A stretch of DNA of 64,000 bases from Streptomyces fumanus. GTDB lineage: Bacteria > Actinomycetota > Actinomycetes > Streptomycetales > Streptomycetaceae. The position numbers and the translations under genes are program-made. Every line of letters starts with the position of its first letter. Positions within the stretch are counted from its first letter, which is position 1. Under the pieces are notes generated by a model, which was given only the letters and a program-made list of their open reading frames with translations, did not search any database and was not told the DNA's origin. This document shows positions 1 through 8,271 of the stretch, piece by piece. The stretch covers positions 558,001 through 622,000 of the forward strand of contig NZ_BNBI01000002.1 of assembly GCF_014655295.1 (NCBI RefSeq), written 5' to 3'.

Positions 1-788
1 GCGGACTCCTGGAGTGTGTTCCAGACCTGCAGATAGGTCGCCACGCTCTCGGCATCGTCCAGCCACAGCTCCGCATGCCAGTCCTCGGCGATCACGAGCC
101 TGTTGTCCAAGATCCAGAATCCGTTGGCTGGGGGGATCTTGAGCGAGGAGCCGAGCGGAATGATCCCCAGCTCCACGGTGTCCATGCCGATGACCCCCGC
201 GAGCCGATCGAGTTGGCCGGCGAGGACAGACGAAGGGCAGATCAGGGCGTGCAGGGCTGGCTCCCACACCAGGGCGTGAAACTTGCGGCCTGCCTCGTAC
301 AACCACTCCTGGCGCCGCATACGGGCACGGACGGCGGCATCTGTGTCGCGGACCGAGCCGTGGAGGTCTGCGTAACGCAGGAAGATGTGGTGTGCGTAGT
401 CGGCAGTCTGCAGCATGCCGGGAACGACAGACTCCTCCCAGGCGTAGATGGCTCGGGACCGCCCGACCTCGAGGTTCCAACTGTCCTGCACGGGCCGGTG
501 CCCGGCGGCCAGTTGCCGGCGCCAGGAGCGGATGTGGGACTCGAAGCCCTTGAGACGGGCGTCCAGTTCATCGAAGACATCCGGCTGGCCGACACCCTCG
601 GCCCAGGCCCGTAGGTCCTTGCTCGTGGCGGTCTGCTGGCCGTTCTCCAGCTTGTAGATCTTGGAGTGTGGCCAGCCGAGTCGCTGAGCCAGTCGCGTGC
701 CGGTGAGCCGTCCTTCCGGGGCCGACAGCCGGAGTTCCCTCAAGCGCAGCCCGAGAGCCTGTCTGGCCTGCTGGAAGTCTGTGCTCAC
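1..788 (-). CDS. Scr1-type helix-turn-helix regulator with DUF5753 (partial)
   Basis: The gene reads leftward from a GTG at 786-788 and leaves the window at position 1, so its C-terminus is missing. Residues about 10-65 form an XRE-type helix-turn-helix (TRLAQRLGWPHSKIYKLENG). The rest matches the DUF5753 effector region of Streptomyces Scr1-like regulators, with the typical stretches VPGMLQTADYA and a later GFWILDN. Such proteins are cytoplasmic DNA-binding regulators, usually next to a small partner gene. Here the partner is the DUF6879 gene 12 bp upstream on the same strand, so co-transcription is likely. The ligand and targets are unknown. Confidence 0.85.
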   Translation of the reverse strand, partial: MSTDFQQARQALGLRLRELRLSAPEGRLTGTRLAQRLGWPHSKIYKLENGQQTATSKDLRAWAEGVGQPDVFDELDARLKGFESHIRSWRRQLAAGHRPVQDSWNLEVGRSRAIYAWEESVVPGMLQTADYAHHIFLRYADLHGSVRDTDAAVRARMRRQEWLYEAGRKFHALVWEPALHALICPSSVLAGQLDRLAGVIGMDTVELGIIPLGSSLKIPPANGFWILDNRLVIAEDWHAELWLDDAESVATYLQVWNTLQES

Positions 789-800
789 TGGTTCCGCTCG

Positions 801-1553
801 CTAGTGATCGGCGTCGAGTTGCGCCGCGAACTCGTCGTACGGGACGGACCCGTGCACCGCTGCGTCGCGGATCTGGCAGTACCGCAAGACGTCAGCGGGC
901 TCCGTGATGATCTCGACGTCGTGGAAGGCGTCCTCGTCCTCGAAGCGCAGTACGGCCACCAGCCGACTGTCGAAAATCCAGAAGTCCTCCGCGGGCAGCC
1001 GGAGCAGCTCCGCGTCCTCGCGCCACAGGTTCCGCACGTCCTCGCCCGTAGCCGCGTTGCACTTCGCGTAGTCGAGCAGGAACAACTGCTCTTCGGTCGG
1101 CGGGTTGTCGATGACGCGCACCCGCCCGACGTACTTGCCGCTGGCCGTCTGCCGGCGGATGTTGGCGCACCACTCGCTGTCGAGGTCGCACGGGGCCGTG
1201 CCGGTGGAGAGGAATTCCGCGTACCCCGGATCCTCCCGGTCCGTTGCGTAACCCCGCCGTGTCTCCAGGTGCCAGGCCGAGTGCTCGAAAGTCTCGAAGA
1301 GCCGTCCGAAGTCCTCCAGGCCGATCAGCTCGGGCACGCTAACGACCTCCTTGGGCCCGTGATGGACGAGCAATTCACGCGGCACGATCACTGCGGTATC
1401 TCCGGGGCCGAAGTGCTGGAGCTGGGTGATGTCCTCGGGGTCGAGGAGCGGTGTTCCTTGGACGATGATCTCACCGGAGTCCAGATCCTCGTGGACGGCG
1501 GGGCAGCCACCGTTCTTGCTGTCGGTGCCGTTGAAGCGCAGTCGTCGTACCAC
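801..1553 (-). CDS. DUF6879 family protein carrying an in-frame N-terminal module
   Basis: One open frame of 250 codons runs from a GTG at 1551-1553, which has GGGAGG five bases upstream. Residues 1-72 are a small domain (GCPAVHEDLDSGEIIVQG, then a VPRELL segment) that I recall as a separate small protein in related clusters. The remaining 178 residues are a DUF6879 domain (FGRLFETFEHSAWHLETR near its start; FDSRLVAVLRF). An excellent internal ribosome site (AAGGAGGT) sits 7 bases before an in-frame GTG at 1337, so DUF6879 may also, or only, be made as its own protein. DUF6879 proteins sit beside Scr1-type regulators, as here. No biochemical function is known to me. Confidence 0.75.
   Translation of the reverse strand: MVRRLRFNGTDSKNGGCPAVHEDLDSGEIIVQGTPLLDPEDITQLQHFGPGDTAVIVPRELLVHHGPKEVVSVPELIGLEDFGRLFETFEHSAWHLETRRGYATDREDPGYAEFLSTGTAPCDLDSEWCANIRRQTASGKYVGRVRVIDNPPTEEQLFLLDYAKCNAATGEDVRNLWREDAELLRLPAEDFWIFDSRLVAVLRFEDEDAFHDVEIITEPADVLRYCQIRDAAVHGSVPYDEFAAQLDADH
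1345..1352 (-). promoter_or_regulatory. Internal Shine-Dalgarno AAGGAGGT inside the DUF6879 frame
   Basis: Read on the minus strand, AAGGAGGT lies 7 bases ahead of GTG CCC GAG CTG at 1337. It is nearly a perfect anti-16S match and better than the site at the longer start. It suggests translation of DUF6879 from 1337 as a 178-residue protein. Confidence 0.55.
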
Positions 1554-1727
1554 GGTCGCCTCCCATGGTGTGGGCCCTGTCACCATCAGCATCACCGGCG
1601 TCGATGCGCCCGCACCACAGCGCGCACCCCCTCGTGTGAGACCACACAAGAACATTCAGCCAGAAGGGGAGAACATTCCAGAACATCACATAGCGATCAG
1701 TAACTCCCCGTCCGTACCGTCCTGTCC

Positions 1728-1928
1728 ATGGTCACAGCACGCGACGATGTCAACGCCTTCGCAGCCATGGAATCCCTGCGCGTGGCTCTCGATCAGGCAC
1801 ACATCGTGCTGCCGTCACTCGGAGTCGATGCCGGCTCGCCCGCTCTTGGGCTCGTGGAACTGGGGCGTGTGCGCGCCGACGTGGCCATGCGGCTGGCAGA
1901 GGCACTCCGACACGGCGGCGACGAGTGA
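1728..1928 (+). CDS. Small conserved hypothetical protein (66 aa)
   Basis: ATG start, divergent from the DUF6879 gene across about 170 bp. The 66-residue product has no membrane segment or signal peptide. It is largely helical with a regular pattern (SLRVALDQAHIVLPSLGVD, then VRADVAMRLAEALRHG). Similar small ORFs accompany Scr1/DUF6879 clusters in streptomycetes, in my recollection. Its stop TGA overlaps the GTG of the next gene, so the two are translationally coupled. Codon usage is normal for the window, supporting a real gene. No function can be assigned. Confidence 0.6.
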   Translation: MVTARDDVNAFAAMESLRVALDQAHIVLPSLGVDAGSPALGLVELGRVRADVAMRLAEALRHGGDE

Positions 1929-2134
1929 GCGGCACGAGTGGGCCCGGCGAGGACGGCGGTCTCCCGCCTCGGATGACCTTGCGGGTGTACACCGTGGACC
2001 GCGAAGGTCGCGTCACGAGCGACTCCGGCATTCACGGCTTCGAGGGCGCCGAAGCCGATACGGCCACAAGCTACAGGCAGGAGTTTCCTCCCTGCGCGTG
2101 CCCTTACCACCGGGCCATGAGGGCAGGGCGATGA
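1925..2134 (+). CDS. Small hypothetical protein coupled to the upstream ORF
   Basis: GTG start overlaps the previous stop (GTGA at 1925-1928). The 69-residue product has a short predicted beta segment (TLRVYTVDREGRVT) and ends in a CACP motif near PPCACPYHR, a tail I recognise loosely from other small streptomycete ORFs of this setting. The cysteines might bind metal, but that is conjecture. Its existence rests on the coupling overlap and on GC-rich third positions. No function can be assigned. Confidence 0.5.
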   Translation: MSGTSGPGEDGGLPPRMTLRVYTVDREGRVTSDSGIHGFEGAEADTATSYRQEFPPCACPYHRAMRAGR

Positions 2135-2256
2135 GTGCCCCCATCGTCGACACCCGGCACGTACGCCCTGGAGTGCGCTCTCGCTGTCCACCCCGGTTGC
2201 GAGGGCCTGCACGCCAAGTGCCGCCAGACGAGGGACGCTTCTCGCCGACTGGTCCC

Positions 2257-2736
2257 TCACGCGTTGGGGCGGCAGTGTTCTTCAAGGTACTGGGCGGCCA
2301 GGGTGCTGGCGCGGGACAGCCAGTCGTGGAGTACGGCGATCTCGTCGGCGGAGTAGTCGGCGAAGAGGTCGTTCATCCGGGCGTAGTAGGGGGCGTAGAC
2401 CTCCTCGATGCGGGCCAGTGCCGTCGGTTCCGCCGCCACCCGGACGCGGCGGCGGTCGGCGGGGTCGGGGCGGCGCGTGATGTAGCCGGCGCGTTCGAGG
2501 CGGTTGAGGATGCCGGTGACCGCGCCCGTGGTGACCTGGGCGCGGGCCGCCAGGTCGCCGGCGGTGAGGAGGTCCTCGCCGGCCTCGATGACGAAGCCGA
2601 AGCAGGTGAGGTCGGTGACGTTCAGGCCGGCCTGCTGGGCGATCTCCTGCTGGCCGACCAGGTGGGTCGCGATCAGGTGGTTCATCGCCGACAGTGCCTG
2701 TTCCGGGGTGGCGGCCGGACGCGGCGTACCTTGCAT
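2257..2736 (-). CDS. MarR family transcriptional regulator
   Basis: ATG at 2734-2736; 159 residues, the usual MarR length. The winged helix is clear: LTAGDLAARAQVTTGAVTGI forms the helix-turn-helix and ITRRPDPADRRRVRVA the wing with its DxR motif. N- and C-terminal helices would form the dimer interface. It is transcribed away from the HGxxPAAW-like gene 90 bp off, and the intergenic DNA holds a repeated 13-mer that may be its operator. Such regulators respond to small aromatic or oxidising ligands; no ligand is evident. A smaller alternative start exists at the second Met (codon 18), but it would truncate the dimerisation helix. Confidence 0.9.
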   Translation of the reverse strand: MQGTPRPAATPEQALSAMNHLIATHLVGQQEIAQQAGLNVTDLTCFGFVIEAGEDLLTAGDLAARAQVTTGAVTGILNRLERAGYITRRPDPADRRRVRVAAEPTALARIEEVYAPYYARMNDLFADYSADEIAVLHDWLSRASTLAAQYLEEHCRPNA

Positions 2737-2746
2737 TGTCGGTTTC

Positions 2747-2791
2747 CTTAGTGCGTGAGGGTTTTCTGCGCTAAATTGCTTACAGCGTGAG
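2747..2791. promoter_or_regulatory. Repeated 13-mer, candidate MarR operator
   Basis: CTTAGTGCGTGAG (2747-2759) and CTTACAGCGTGAG (2779-2791) match at 11 of 13 positions. They lie 32 bp apart start to start, about three helical turns, between divergent marR and the small membrane-protein gene. Between them is GCGCTAA, which mirrors TTAGTGC. Autoregulation is an inference. Confidence 0.4.
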
Positions 2792-2826
2792 AGATTCTGC
2801 CGGTCGGCTGCTGCGAGGGGGAACAC

Positions 2827-3279
2827 GTGAGCGTACATCTGTATGACGAGGGGCACACCGTCGCCGGTTGGACCGGGTTCGGGATCGCGACGGCCGGGGC
2901 CGGGGTGGTCGGGCTGGGGGTCTGCACGGGCTCGGTGGGTGTGGTGGCGGGCGGGCTCGGGGTGGTGGTCGTCAGTCTGCTCGTGACCTGGGTGCTGCAC
3001 CTCGCCGGGTGGGGGAAGCCGCCCGGACGTCGGCCCCGGGAGCAGTGGCCGTGGCGGGTAAGGGACGTGAGTGCGCGGGACGGGCACGAGGGGTGCCTGG
3101 GGTGCCGGATGGCCGGGCGGGGGCGGCGGGGGCCGGAGCAGGGGTCGGGTCAGGGGTCGGGTCAGGGGTCGGGGCGTGAGGCTCGGTCGGGGCCGGGGCC
3201 GGGGCCGGCGGTCATCGTCGTCGTGGGTGAGGGGGAGGCGGCGGTGCGGGAGCGGGCGGGGGACGGCGCCGGGGGATGA
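2827..3279 (+). CDS. Small membrane protein, HGxxPAAW-like
   Basis: GTG start with AGGGGG upstream (gcgaggggga then acac); 150 residues. The N-terminal EGHTVAGWTGF resembles the HGxxPAAW signature of small actinobacterial membrane proteins. Two hydrophobic segments follow (about residues 20-36 and 38-56), then the conserved WVLHLAGWGKPPGRRP and a GCLGCRMAGRG segment. The C-terminal third is Gly/Gln/Ser/Arg-rich with GSGQ repeats. It is probably anchored in the cytoplasmic membrane, with no assigned function. It is divergent from the MarR gene, so a shared control region is plausible. Confidence 0.7.
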   Translation: MSVHLYDEGHTVAGWTGFGIATAGAGVVGLGVCTGSVGVVAGGLGVVVVSLLVTWVLHLAGWGKPPGRRPREQWPWRVRDVSARDGHEGCLGCRMAGRGRRGPEQGSGQGSGQGSGREARSGPGPGPAVIVVVGEGEAAVRERAGDGAGG

Positions 3280-3331
3280 GCGTGGCGTCGGGGCGGGGCG
3301 TTGTCAGTGGGTGCGTCTAGTGTCGTGAGGG

Positions 3332-4231
3332 ATGGGACAGGCGTGGACGTGCTCGGGGCTGAGATGGTCGGCGGACGGGCCTGAGCTGGTCTGGAACGGG
3401 GGGCGGCGCACCGCGCTGACCTGGGGGAAGAGGGTGGCCTTCGGGGTCGCCGAGGGGGGTGTGCGGACGTGTGTGGGAGCGCGGGGGCACGCGTGTCCGC
3501 TGCGGGCGGTCGTGCCGGGGCGGAGTACGGGGGCGCGGTGCGAGGAGTGTGCGCGGCTGGACCGGGCGCACTCCGTGGCCGCCGACACGATCGCCGACGA
3601 TCCGCGGCCGTACCGCGTATATCTGGCGTGGTTCGGGCCGGGGCTCGCCAAGGTCGGCATCACCGCGGTCGAACGGGGGACGGCTCGGCTGCTGGAGCAG
3701 GGCGCGGTCTGTTTCAGTTGGCTGGGCAGCGGGCCGCTGATGGCCGCGCGGCGCACGGAGGAACTGCTCCGCGCCGCCCTCCGGGTACCCGACCGGATCC
3801 CGTACGCCGAGAAGCGGGCGGCGCGGTTCGCGCTGCCGGGGACGGAGGGCGAACGGGCGGCGGAGCTCGCGGAGTTGCACGCGCGGGCGGTGGCGCTCGG
3901 GGGCTGGCCGGAGTCGCTCACGCGGGAGCCGTTCCGGCCGGTGGATCACGTCCGGGTGTTCGGGCTCGGGGCGGAGGGGGCGGCCGTGGTCGGGGAGGTG
4001 GTCGAACTCGTTCCGGCGGGGGTGGTGAGCGGTGAGCTGGTGGCGGCGGCCGGGCCGGATCTGCACCTGGCCACGGAGCGGGGGGTGGTCGTGCTGGACA
4101 CCCGGTTGATGACGGGGTGGGGGCTGGTGCCGGTCGGGGGCGACGGCGGGGGCAGTGAAGGCCGGGTCGAGGTGCCGGTGCGGGCGCTGCGGGTGGCGGG
4201 GGGTGGGGCGCGGCAGGAGGGGCTGTTCTGA
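3332..4231 (+). CDS. DUF2797 domain protein
   Basis: 299 residues from ATG. Cys47, Cys55, Cys70 and Cys73 (TCVGARGHAC and RCEEC) look like a zinc site. They are followed by YRVYLAWFGPGLAKVGIT, which resembles the GIY-YIG-like core of DUF2797 proteins, then a conserved helical region (RRTEELLRAALRVPDRI). The family is widespread in actinobacteria and of unknown function; a nucleic-acid role is only suggested by the GIY-YIG likeness. It is a single gene, followed by about 210 bp before the two-component operon. No membrane segments or signal peptide. Confidence 0.8.
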   Translation: MGQAWTCSGLRWSADGPELVWNGGRRTALTWGKRVAFGVAEGGVRTCVGARGHACPLRAVVPGRSTGARCEECARLDRAHSVAADTIADDPRPYRVYLAWFGPGLAKVGITAVERGTARLLEQGAVCFSWLGSGPLMAARRTEELLRAALRVPDRIPYAEKRAARFALPGTEGERAAELAELHARAVALGGWPESLTREPFRPVDHVRVFGLGAEGAAVVGEVVELVPAGVVSGELVAAAGPDLHLATERGVVVLDTRLMTGWGLVPVGGDGGGSEGRVEVPVRALRVAGGGARQEGLF

Positions 4232-4445
4232 TGCGGGCGGGGGTGATGACCCAGTGGGCCGGTGAACCAGCACTCCCCGATGCAGAAGCGGCTGCCACGG
4301 AGCCGATCCGGGGTCCGCCGCTGCTGCTCAGCCCGGAGGCGCCGGAGAGGTGCTGAACGGTCTGTGAACGAGCCCCGTCGGTTTCTCAGATAAATCACAG
4401 GTGGGGAAAAGCGTGCTCTCAGAGCGTCCCGACAGGGTGTGGAGC

Positions 4446-5186
4446 ATGACCACGACCTCGCCCCAGGGGCGCACCGAACTGCTGAGGCCGGACGGGAGCC
4501 CCGTCCGAGTGCTGGTGGTGGACGACGAGTTGTCGATCACCGAGTTGCTGTCCATGGCCCTGCGCTACGAGGGCTGGCAGATCCGCAGTGCCGGCGACGG
4601 GAACGGCGCGATCCAGACCGCGCGGGAGTTCCGGCCGGACGCCGTGGTGCTGGACATGATGCTGCCCGACATGGACGGCCTGAGCGTGCTGGGCCGGCTG
4701 CGGCGGGAGCTGCCGGACGTGCCGGTGCTGTTCCTCACCGCCAAGGACGCGGTCGAGGACCGTATCGCCGGGCTGACGGCCGGCGGGGACGACTACGTCA
4801 CCAAGCCGTTCAGCCTGGAGGAGGTCGTCGCCCGGCTGCGCGGGCTGATCCGCCGCTCCGGGGCGGCCGACCGGCGGTCCGACTCCGTGCTGGTCGTCGG
4901 TGACCTCACCCTCGACGAGGACAGCCACGAGGTGACGCGGGGCGGGGACAGCATCCACCTCACCGCCACCGAGTTCGAACTGCTGCGCTTCCTCATGCGC
5001 AATCCGCGGCGGGTGCTCAGCAAGGCGCAGATCCTCGACCGGGTGTGGTCCTACGACTTCGGCGGCCAGGCCAACGTCGTCGAGCTGTACATCTCCTATC
5101 TGCGGCGGAAGATCGACGCCGGTCGGGAGCCGATGATCCACACGCGGCGCGGCGCGGGGTACCTGATCAAGCCCGCGGCGTCATGA
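4446..5186 (+). CDS. OmpR/PhoB-family response regulator
   Basis: 246 residues. An N-terminal receiver holds the acidic pocket (VVDDE, residues 24-28), phospho-acceptor Asp70 (VLDMMLPDMDG) and the TKPF lysine motif. A C-terminal winged helix (about residues 150-246) shows TATEFELLRFLMRNP and a GGQANVVELYISYLRRKI recognition region. A longer frame opens at 4401, but MTTTSPQ at 4446 gives the normal family N-terminus. The last codons overlap the kinase start (ATGA at 5183-5186), so the pair is translationally coupled. Two glycosyltransferase genes follow in the same operon, suggesting control of envelope glycosylation or stress. Confidence 0.92.
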   Translation: MTTTSPQGRTELLRPDGSPVRVLVVDDELSITELLSMALRYEGWQIRSAGDGNGAIQTAREFRPDAVVLDMMLPDMDGLSVLGRLRRELPDVPVLFLTAKDAVEDRIAGLTAGGDDYVTKPFSLEEVVARLRGLIRRSGAADRRSDSVLVVGDLTLDEDSHEVTRGGDSIHLTATEFELLRFLMRNPRRVLSKAQILDRVWSYDFGGQANVVELYISYLRRKIDAGREPMIHTRRGAGYLIKPAAS

Positions 5187-6796
5187 CCCGGCGGCGACGG
5201 CCGCGTACCCCACGACGAGCCCCGAAGCCGCGCACGCTGCGGACGCGGCTCGTCGTCGCGTCGGTGGTGCTGATCGCCGTGGTGTGCGCGGTGATCGGCA
5301 CGGTGACCACGGTGGCGCTGCGCTCGCATCTGTACGAGCAGTTGGACGGGCAGCTCGGCGAGGTGGCCGCGCGCGCGACGGGCAAGTTCACGCCTCCCGG
5401 CGGCGGTCCGGACGACGCCGGGGGCCAGGGCGGCGCGGTCGGCCGGAAGCCCCAGCGGGTCGACATCACCGAGTTCGTCGCGCGCGGCCCGCAGCCGAGC
5501 TACACCATCGCGGCGAAGGTGGAGAACGGCGGCATCACCGAGGCCAAGTACGGCGACAAGTCCACGCAAGACCTCACGATGAGCGCCGCGTCGCTCGACG
5601 CCGCGCAGATCATCGCCCTCGGCTCGGTCCCCCAGGACGGCGAGGAGCACACCGTGGGCATCCCCGGCCTCGGCGATTACCGCGTCGTCTACCAGGAGGG
5701 CCCCAACGGCGCCTTCTACCTGGCCATACCGACCGCCGACGTCGACAACACCATCAACACGCTGATCCTCGTGGAGGTCAGCGTCACCGCCGCCGGCCTG
5801 CTCGCCGCCTCGCTCGCCGGCACGATCATCGTCGGCGTCGCCACCCGCCCCCTGCGCAAGGTCGCCGCCACCGCCACCCGCGTCTCCGAACTTCCCCTGC
5901 ACTCCGGCGAGGTGAACCTCAACGAACGGGTGCCCGAGTCGGAGTGCGACCCGCACAGCGAGGTCGGACGCGTCGGCGCCGCGCTCAACCGCATGCTGGA
6001 CCACGTCCACGGGGCACTGCACGCCCGGCAGGAGAGCGAGACCCGCGTCCGGCAGTTCGTCGCGGACGCCAGCCATGAGCTGCGTACCCCCCTGGCGTCG
6101 ATCCGCGGCTACGCCGAACTGACCCGCCGGGGACGGGAACAGGTCGGCCCCGACACCCGGCACGCGCTGGGCCGCATCGAGTCCGAGGCCGGCCGGATGA
6201 CACTGCTGGTCGAGGACCTGCTGCTGCTGGCCCGGCTGGACGCCGGACGGCCGTTGCAGTTCGAGCGGACCGACCTCGTACCGCTCGTCGTGGACACCGT
6301 CAGCGACGCCCGCGCGGCCGGCCTCGACCACTCCTGGCGCCTCGAACTGCCCGACGAACCGGCACTGGTCTCGGCGGACGCCGCCCGGCTCCAGCAGGTC
6401 CTGGTCAACCTGCTCGGCAACGCCCGCAACCACACCCCGCCCGGCACCACGGTCACCGCCCGGGTGCGCGGCGACGGCCCCTGGGTGTGCGTGGACGTCG
6501 AGGACGACGGGCCGGGTATTCCGGTCGAGCTGCTCCCGCACGTCTTCGAGCGGTTCGCGCGCGGCGACTCCGCCCGTACCCGCGCCACCGGGTCGACCGG
6601 TCTGGGCCTGGCCATCGTGCAGGCCGTGGCGAGCGCGCACGGCGGCGCGGTCACCGTCGACAGCGTGCCCGGCCGGACGGTGTTCACCGTGCACCTGCCC
6701 GCGCTCGCCGAGCGACCGGACCGGCAGGACGACCGTTTCCAGGTCCACTCACAGGCACAGCACAGCCTCACCACACGGGTGGAACAGGGGAGTTGA
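5183..6796 (+). CDS. Membrane sensor histidine kinase with HAMP domain
   Basis: 537 residues. There is an Arg-rich cytoplasmic N-terminus, TM1 about 22-45, an extracytoplasmic sensor region of roughly 145 residues including a Gly-rich loop (70-88), and TM2 about 192-220. Then come HAMP, a HisKA domain with His298 (DASHELRTPLASIRGYAE), the N box (NLLGNARNHTPPG), G1 (VEDDGPGIP) and G2 (GSTGLGLAIV). All catalytic boxes are intact. The ATG overlaps the regulator stop, and the glycosyltransferase gene starts 14 bp after its stop, so the cassette is one transcription unit. The sensed signal is unknown. Confidence 0.92.
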   Translation: MTRRRRPRTPRRAPKPRTLRTRLVVASVVLIAVVCAVIGTVTTVALRSHLYEQLDGQLGEVAARATGKFTPPGGGPDDAGGQGGAVGRKPQRVDITEFVARGPQPSYTIAAKVENGGITEAKYGDKSTQDLTMSAASLDAAQIIALGSVPQDGEEHTVGIPGLGDYRVVYQEGPNGAFYLAIPTADVDNTINTLILVEVSVTAAGLLAASLAGTIIVGVATRPLRKVAATATRVSELPLHSGEVNLNERVPESECDPHSEVGRVGAALNRMLDHVHGALHARQESETRVRQFVADASHELRTPLASIRGYAELTRRGREQVGPDTRHALGRIESEAGRMTLLVEDLLLLARLDAGRPLQFERTDLVPLVVDTVSDARAAGLDHSWRLELPDEPALVSADAARLQQVLVNLLGNARNHTPPGTTVTARVRGDGPWVCVDVEDDGPGIPVELLPHVFERFARGDSARTRATGSTGLGLAIVQAVASAHGGAVTVDSVPGRTVFTVHLPALAERPDRQDDRFQVHSQAQHSLTTRVEQGS

Positions 6797-6810
6797 GAAC
6801 AGTCGGTGTC

Positions 6811-8271
6811 ATGCGAACCGACTCTTCTCCCGGCGATCTGCCGGCGCGGGAGCACCTCCCGGCCGCGGCAGCCGGTACGCCTGTCCTGGACGTAGTGATC
6901 CCCGTCTACAACGAGGAGAAGGACCTCCAGCCCTGTGTGCGCAGACTCCACGAGCATCTCACGCGCACCTTCCCGTACGGCTTCCGCATCACGGTCGCGG
7001 ACAACGCCTCCACGGACACCACCCCGCTCGTGGCCGCGCGCCTGGCGGCGGAGCTGGCCGAGGTCAGGTCCGTCCGGCTGGAGCAGAAGGGCCGGGGCCG
7101 GGCCCTGCGGACCGTCTGGTCGGCGTCGGACGCCCCGGTCCTCGCCTATATGGACGTCGACCTGTCCACCGACCTCAACGCGCTGCTGCCGCTGGTCGCC
7201 CCGCTGATCTCCGGCCACTCGGACCTGGCGATCGGGTCCCGGCTGAGCCGGAGCAGCAGGGTGGTGCGGGGCGCGAAGCGGGAGTTCATCTCACGCTCGT
7301 ACAACCTCATCCTGCGCGGCTCGCTCCAGGCCCGGTTCTCCGACGCCCAGTGCGGGTTCAAGGCGATCCGCCGGGACGTGGCGCGGGTGCTGCTGCCGCT
7401 GGTGGAGGACACCGGCTGGTTCTTCGACACCGAGATGCTGGTGCTCGCCGAGCGGGCCGGGCTGCGCATCCACGAGGTGCCGGTCGACTGGGTCGACGAC
7501 CCGGACTCCACCGTGCACATCGTCCGGACGGCCACCGAGGACCTCAAGGGCGTGTGGCGGGTGGGGCGGGCGCTGGCCACCGGTTCGCTGCCGCTGGACC
7601 GGCTCGCCCGGCCGTTCGGCGACGACCCGCGCGACCGGGACCTCGCGGACGTGCCCAAGGGGCTGGCCCGGCAGCTCGTCGGGTTCGTGGTGGTCGGTGT
7701 CCTGTCGACGCTGTTCTACCTGCTGCTCTACAGCCTGTTCCGGCAGTTCGGCGGCGCCCAGGTGGCCAACGCGCTGGCGCTGCTCGTCTCCGCGGTCGCC
7801 AACACCGCCGCCAACCGGAGACTGACCTTCGGGGTGCGCGGGCGCGGCGGCGCGATCCGGCACCAGGCGCAGGGCCTGGTCGTCTTCGGCATCGGTCTGG
7901 TCCTCACCAGCGGTTCGCTCGCCGCCCTGAACGCGGCCACCAGCGACCCCGCGCACTCCACCGAGCTGGCGGTGCTCATCGCCGCCAACCTCGCCGCCAC
8001 GGTGCTGCGCTTCCTGCTCTTCAGGGCGTGGGTGTTCCCCGACCGGCGCGACGACGACCACGGCTCCCACCCCCGTGGCCACCAGCACGAGCCCCCGCGG
8101 CCCGCCGCACCGGCGTACGCCACCCCGCCCGACGCACCGGCGTACGCCACCCCCGCGATCCCCCCGCACCCCCACGGCCCGCTGCCCCGGCGGTCCGTGG
8201 AGCACACCCTGCGCATGCGCCCGGTGAGCCCGGCGCGCCCGACCGACTCCGACCCGAGGGACCCCCGATGA
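6811..8271 (+). CDS. Bifunctional family 2 glycosyltransferase / GtrA membrane protein
   Basis: 486 residues. The GT2 domain occupies about 25-270: VVIPVYNEE nucleotide-binding start, VADNASTDT, and the DVD metal site at 115-117 (YMDVDLSTD). The C-terminal third is a GtrA-like bundle of four membrane segments (LVGFVVVGVLSTLFYLLLYS, then NTAANRRLTFG). Together they resemble enzymes that load a sugar onto polyprenyl phosphate and flip it. A Pro/His-rich tail of about 70 residues with two APAYATPP-like repeats is unusual and probably disordered. It overlaps the next gene by ATGA, so the two likely work as donor-maker and transferase. Confidence 0.88.
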   Translation: MRTDSSPGDLPAREHLPAAAAGTPVLDVVIPVYNEEKDLQPCVRRLHEHLTRTFPYGFRITVADNASTDTTPLVAARLAAELAEVRSVRLEQKGRGRALRTVWSASDAPVLAYMDVDLSTDLNALLPLVAPLISGHSDLAIGSRLSRSSRVVRGAKREFISRSYNLILRGSLQARFSDAQCGFKAIRRDVARVLLPLVEDTGWFFDTEMLVLAERAGLRIHEVPVDWVDDPDSTVHIVRTATEDLKGVWRVGRALATGSLPLDRLARPFGDDPRDRDLADVPKGLARQLVGFVVVGVLSTLFYLLLYSLFRQFGGAQVANALALLVSAVANTAANRRLTFGVRGRGGAIRHQAQGLVVFGIGLVLTSGSLAALNAATSDPAHSTELAVLIAANLAATVLRFLLFRAWVFPDRRDDDHGSHPRGHQHEPPRPAAPAYATPPDAPAYATPAIPPHPHGPLPRRSVEHTLRMRPVSPARPTDSDPRDPR

